NCBI RefSeq assembly: GCF_002261225.1
Contig: NZ_NEVM01000004.1
Coordinates: forward strand, 1 to 8,245
Source: Bordetella genomosp. 10
GTDB lineage: Bacteria > Pseudomonadota > Gammaproteobacteria > Burkholderiales > Burkholderiaceae_B
Length of the DNA: 8,245 nt
Direction: 5' to 3'
Of the stretch, positions 5,662-8,245 are shown piece by piece. The notes under the pieces are model-generated. The model was not told the origin of the DNA, searched no databases, and worked only from the letters and a program-made list of their open reading frames with translations. Positions within the stretch are counted from its first letter, which is position 1, and each line of letters begins with the position of its first letter. The translations under genes were made by a program, and so were the position numbers.

Positions 5662-7404
5662 TCATTGCGCGACCAGGGGCGTGGCGTAGGCCGTGCCGCC
5701 CAGTTGCTGGGCCGGGACTTCGATGACCTGACCTTCGTTGATCTTGAAGATGGCCACCGCCTCGGCCAGGCGCTGCGCCTGTTCCTGAAGCGAACCGGCC
5801 GCGGCCGCCGCTTCTTCCACCAGCGCCGCGTTCTGCTGCGTCACTTCGTCCATCTGCGAGACCGCGCGGTTGACCTGGTCGATGCCGCTGGACTGTTCCT
5901 CGGACGCCGCCGAGATCTCGCCCATGATGTCCGTCACCCGTCTCACCGACGTCACGATTTCCTGCATCGTGGCGCCGGCACGCTCGACCTGTTGCGAACC
6001 CGCGCCCACCTTGGACACCGAGTCCTCGATCAGGCCCTTGATTTCCTTGGCCGCCTGGGCGCTGCGCTGGGCCAGCGAGCGCACTTCACCCGCCACCACC
6101 GCGAAGCCCTTGCCCTGCTCGCCGGCGCGGGCCGCTTCCACCGCCGCGTTCAGCGCCAGGATGTTGGTCTGGAAGGCGATGCCGTCGATCACGCTGACGA
6201 TTTCCGAAATCTTGCGCGAGCTGGCGGAAATGCCCTGCATCGTGCTGACCACTTCGCTCACGGCCGAACCGCCGCGCGCCGCCACGTCCGAGGCGCTGGC
6301 CGCCAGTTGGTTGGCCTGGCGCGCGTTGTCCGCGTTCTGCTTCACGGTCGACGCCAGTTCTTCCATGGACGCCGCGGTTTCCTCCAGCGAAGCCGCCTGC
6401 TGCTCGGTGCGGCTGGACAGGTCGGTATTGCCGGCGGAAATCTCGCGCGAGCCCACGTTGATCTCTTCCACCCCGCGGCGCACCGAGGCCACCGTGCGCG
6501 TCAGGCTTTCCTGCATGCGCTTGAGCGCCGCGTACAACTGGCCGATTTCATTGTGCGAACGGACATCGACGCGCTGGGTCAGGTCGCCGCCGGCGATCTT
6601 CTCGAAATGCTGGCCGGCATCGACCAGCGGGCGCACCACGACGCGGCCGAACACGATGCGCGAGACGATCATCAGCAGGATGGCCGCGCCCACGGCCACG
6701 GCGACCGCGATCAAGGCCAGGTCCAGGTTGTGCTTGGCCTGTTGGTTGGTCTCGGCCTGCTGGTCGTTGATGTACTTGGTGAATTCCTCGATGGCGTCGA
6801 TGAAGGACGCGCTGCGCGGCACGCCGTACTCGGTGTTCACCATGTAGAAGGTGGCGTAGTCCTGGCTGCGCAGCGCTTCCACCATGGTGTCGACGCCGTC
6901 GTCGATGTAAGAGCGATAGCGGCGCACCAGGTTCATCGACAGTTGGCGGCCGGTGTCGTCGTCCAGCATATTCTTCTGGAAATCGGCGAAGCTGCTGCGC
7001 ACGTTCGCCAGCAGGTCGTTGGCCTGCTTCAGCGTATCGGCGGCGTCGCGCTTGTCGTTGTCGGCCGTCGACTGGCTGACGCCCTCGACCGCCGCTTCCT
7101 GCAGGCTGCGCGCCGACATCAGCAGCGCGACACGGGCGCGCAGCATGTTGGCGTTGATCACCTGCACTTGCGCGGCGCGGTCGGTCAGTTGTCCCAACTG
7201 CAGCACGGCATGGTAGTTCTGGTTGAGGAAGAAGGCCGCCATGCCGCCCACCGCGGCGATCAGCAGGGCGAAGATGGCCAGCACCATCATCAGCATGGAC
7301 CCCACGCGCACGTCACGCATCGCGAACTTGCGCTTCACTTTGGGCGTGCGCGTTTTTTTCCTGTTGGCCTTGGCTTTGCGGCCTGACTCGGTCATGGTGT
7401 CCAT
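5662..7404 (-). CDS. Methyl-accepting chemotaxis protein (transmembrane receptor, no C-terminal pentapeptide)
   Basis: A 580-residue chemoreceptor that senses a periplasmic ligand and controls CheA through CheW. Order: basic cytoplasmic N-terminus 1-35, TM1 about 36-60, helical periplasmic sensor about 61-226 of the four-helix-bundle type, TM2 about 228-250, HAMP about 251-305 ([20 protein letters not shown]), then the signalling coiled coil about 310-555. The hairpin tip is fully conserved ([39 protein letters not shown] at 408-450). Methylation-type segments are visible at [18 protein letters not shown] (333-350) and [17 protein letters not shown] (500-536). It ends [10 protein letters not shown], with no NWETF-like peptide, so it would depend on tailed receptors for efficient methylation. 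The start at 7404 is chosen for its good GGAGAGG. An internal ATG at 7320 would give a conventional short N-terminus but lacks a Shine-Dalgarno. The ligand is not deducible. Confidence 0.96.
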   Translation of the reverse strand: MDTMTESGRKAKANRKKTRTPKVKRKFAMRDVRVGSMLMMVLAIFALLIAAVGGMAAFFLNQNYHAVLQLGQLTDRAAQVQVINANMLRARVALLMSARSLQEAAVEGVSQSTADNDKRDAADTLKQANDLLANVRSSFADFQKNMLDDDTGRQLSMNLVRRYRSYIDDGVDTMVEALRSQDYATFYMVNTEYGVPRSASFIDAIEEFTKYINDQQAETNQQAKHNLDLALIAVAVAVGAAILLMIVSRIVFGRVVVRPLVDAGQHFEKIAGGDLTQRVDVRSHNEIGQLYAALKRMQESLTRTVASVRRGVEEINVGSREISAGNTDLSSRTEQQAASLEETAASMEELASTVKQNADNARQANQLAASASDVAARGGSAVSEVVSTMQGISASSRKISEIVSVIDGIAFQTNILALNAAVEAARAGEQGKGFAVVAGEVRSLAQRSAQAAKEIKGLIEDSVSKVGAGSQQVERAGATMQEIVTSVRRVTDIMGEISAASEEQSSGIDQVNRAVSQMDEVTQQNAALVEEAAAAAGSLQEQAQRLAEAVAIFKINEGQVIEVPAQQLGGTAYATPLVAQ

Positions 7405-7408
7405 GTCG

Positions 7409-7415
7409 CCTCTCC
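7409..7415 (-). promoter_or_regulatory. Ribosome binding site of the complete chemoreceptor gene
   Basis: GGAGAGG on the minus strand lies 4 nt before the ATG at 7404, with its GGAG part 7 nt away. It is the best Shine-Dalgarno in the window and decides in favour of the long N-terminus. Confidence 0.7.
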
Positions 7416-7481
7416 GAAACTATCCTGTAATGCGAGTAATGGCCGCGCCGCGCCCTCAGGACGGCAGGCATGGCCGCGATA

Positions 7482-7499
7482 ACGCCGCTAGCGCGGCGT
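7482..7499 (-). other. Hairpin across the stop codon of the lipoprotein gene
   Basis: A perfect 7-bp stem ACGCCGC/GCGGCGT with a 4-nt loop brackets the TAG stop (7488-7490). On the minus strand it is followed by TATCGC, so no real U-tract. It may partly attenuate read-through into the receptor gene or protect the upstream mRNA. The 83-bp gap that follows (7405-7487) has a 9-bp direct repeat ATGGCCGCG (7439-7447, 7470-7478) but no promoter I can support. Confidence 0.4.
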
Positions 7500-8015
7500 C
7501 GCGTTTTTCCCATCGGACGCCGACGTGTCGGCGGGTCCGTTCCCCGGGATGAAAATCGGCATCGACGCGGCGTCTTCCGCCGGCGCCGGTGCCATGGCGG
7601 GCGGCACATCGGCCGGCGGCGTATCCGCCGGCACGTACACGCCCAACAGTTTCTGCCGGCTGTCGCCGGGCAGGAAAACGTTGTCGGAGTCCACCAGCCT
7701 GATCAGGCGCCCATCGGCGCCGAACTGCAACAGGGTGGACTTGCGGGCATAAACCGCGTCGGTGACCAGCGAAAGCTTGTAGTCCCAGCGGGCAAGCGTG
7801 GTGCCGTCGCTTTGCGGATATTGCGCGGTGGGCGGCGCGTTGAAGGCGCGCGTCGCCTCCATCATGGTCGACTGGCCCGGCGTCAACGAGGCGATACTCT
7901 CGTCGGTGTAATAGCGGCCCGTCGTCAGGGAACAGCCCGCCAGCGACACGAGGCCGGCAAGCGCGCCCACGCTTGCCAGGGCGCGCATCGCGGAAAGGGG
8001 TCGGGTGGCGGCCAT
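7488..8015 (-). CDS. BamE/SmpA-like outer-membrane lipoprotein
   Basis: A 175-residue predicted lipoprotein. The signal peptide (residues 1-27) ends in a clear lipobox LAGC with the lipidated Cys at 28. Ser at +2 predicts sorting to the outer membrane. Residues about 40-110 resemble the SmpA/OmlA (BamE) fold: SLTPGQSTMMEATRAFNAPP, then ARWDYKLSL, then STLLQFGADGRLIRLVD, i.e. the G-x-T/S, W-x-Y and F-x-x-D/N-G-x-L/V pattern. The C-terminal 45 residues are Pro/Ala-rich and low complexity. True BamE is part of the BAM complex, but this is a diverged relative whose role is unknown. The ATG at 8015 lies 11 nt after the stop of the upstream receptor gene; a TTG at 8042 and an ATG at 7988 are alternatives. 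Shine-Dalgarno is weak, so coupling to the upstream gene is likely. Confidence 0.75.
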   Translation of the reverse strand: MAATRPLSAMRALASVGALAGLVSLAGCSLTTGRYYTDESIASLTPGQSTMMEATRAFNAPPTAQYPQSDGTTLARWDYKLSLVTDAVYARKSTLLQFGADGRLIRLVDSDNVFLPGDSRQKLLGVYVPADTPPADVPPAMAPAPAEDAASMPIFIPGNGPADTSASDGKNATPR

Positions 8016-8026
8016 GGCGAGCTCGT

Positions 8027-8245
8027 TCAGAAGGATTCCCAATCGTCATCGCTGACGGTGGCGGCTACCGCCGGCTTGCGCGCCGGCATGGCGGCCGGGG
8101 CCGCCCCGGCGCGTGTCGCGGCGGGCGCGCCGCGCGTCACGCGGGCAGCGGGCCTGGCGGCGGCAGGCGCGGGCGTTGCCGAAGCCGCCCTGGAAGCCGC
8201 CGGAGCGGCCGCTGTTGCTGACGCAGCCGCCGGCGTCGCCGAAAC
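8027..8245 (-). CDS. Chemoreceptor C-terminal tail with CheR/CheB-tethering pentapeptide (partial)
   Basis: The minus-strand frame is open from the window edge (8245) to the TGA at 8027-8029, giving 72 codons. The protein ends VSDDDWESF: the last five residues, DWESF, match the xWE(S/T)F pentapeptide at the end of high-abundance chemoreceptors (NWETF in E. coli Tar and Tsr), which tethers CheR and CheB. The preceding 65 residues are an Ala/Pro/Thr/Arg-rich flexible linker (about 31 Ala and 9 Pro in 72), as expected between the receptor coiled coil and the tether. The signalling domain itself is outside the window, so the receptor identity rests on the pentapeptide, linker and chemotaxis neighbourhood. 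It is co-directional with the lipoprotein and the complete receptor and just upstream of both. Confidence 0.8.
   Translation of the reverse strand, partial: VSATPAAASATAAAPAASRAASATPAPAAARPAARVTRGAPAATRAGAAPAAMPARKPAVAATVSDDDWESF

Noticed and set aside
5665..7386. Very long plus-strand open frame (573 codons) antisense to the chemoreceptor gene
   Set aside because: It is a shadow of the GC-rich third-position bias of the receptor gene. Its translation is His/Arg/Gly-rich low complexity with no recognisable domain, while the minus-strand frame encodes an unmistakable MCP.
7439..7478. Direct repeat ATGGCCGCG twice in the gap before the complete receptor gene
   Set aside because: Nine bases of GC-rich sequence with no known operator resemblance; likely chance.
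8040..8042. TTG at 8042 as the start of the lipoprotein
   Set aside because: It would overlap the upstream receptor gene and add a non-basic leader (MGILLNELA); the ATG at 8015 gives a better signal peptide.

Overview
This window comes from a GC-rich bacterial chromosome and holds the end of a flagellar assembly region, followed by a convergent chemotaxis-receptor region. Gene order and protein sequences point to a betaproteobacterium. The alanine-rich, strongly GC-biased style is typical of the Alcaligenaceae (Bordetella/Achromobacter type). That placement is inference from composition and gene order, not from a search.

Plus strand, 1-5425: the 3' part of fliK (hook-length control), then fliL, fliM, fliN, fliO, fliP, fliQ and fliR in the classical order. 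FliL supports the stator and motor. FliM and FliN form the rotor switch/C-ring that receives CheY-P. FliO, FliP, FliQ and FliR build the membrane export gate of the flagellar type III secretion apparatus. fliL/fliM abut (TAAATG) and fliM/fliN overlap (ATGA), so those genes look translationally coupled. A 180-bp gap between fliK and fliL carries a strong 10-bp GC hairpin plus an AT-richer stretch. This suggests a transcription-unit boundary, as between fliFGHIJK and fliLMNOPQR in enteric bacteria.

5426-5661 is a convergent intergenic region with several hairpins. One has a clear U-tract on the minus strand (terminator for the chemoreceptor gene). Another has a T-rich tail on the plus strand (probable terminator for the fli operon). 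The two are interlocked, so the transcripts probably overlap at their 3' ends.

Minus strand, 8245-5662, in transcription order: the last 72 codons of a chemoreceptor ending in a CheR/CheB-tethering pentapeptide (WESF end), a BamE/SmpA-like outer-membrane lipoprotein, and a complete chemoreceptor (MCP) that lacks the pentapeptide. The receptors would report to CheA/CheW, and CheY-P would act on the FliM/FliN made by the opposite operon.

No mobile element, CRISPR array or RNA gene is evident. Most of the window is conserved flagellar core. The points worth a second look are the duplicated N-terminal FliN motif, the polybasic N-terminus of the complete MCP, the tailed/tailless receptor pair flanking a lipoprotein, and the hairpin architecture of the two intergenic regions.
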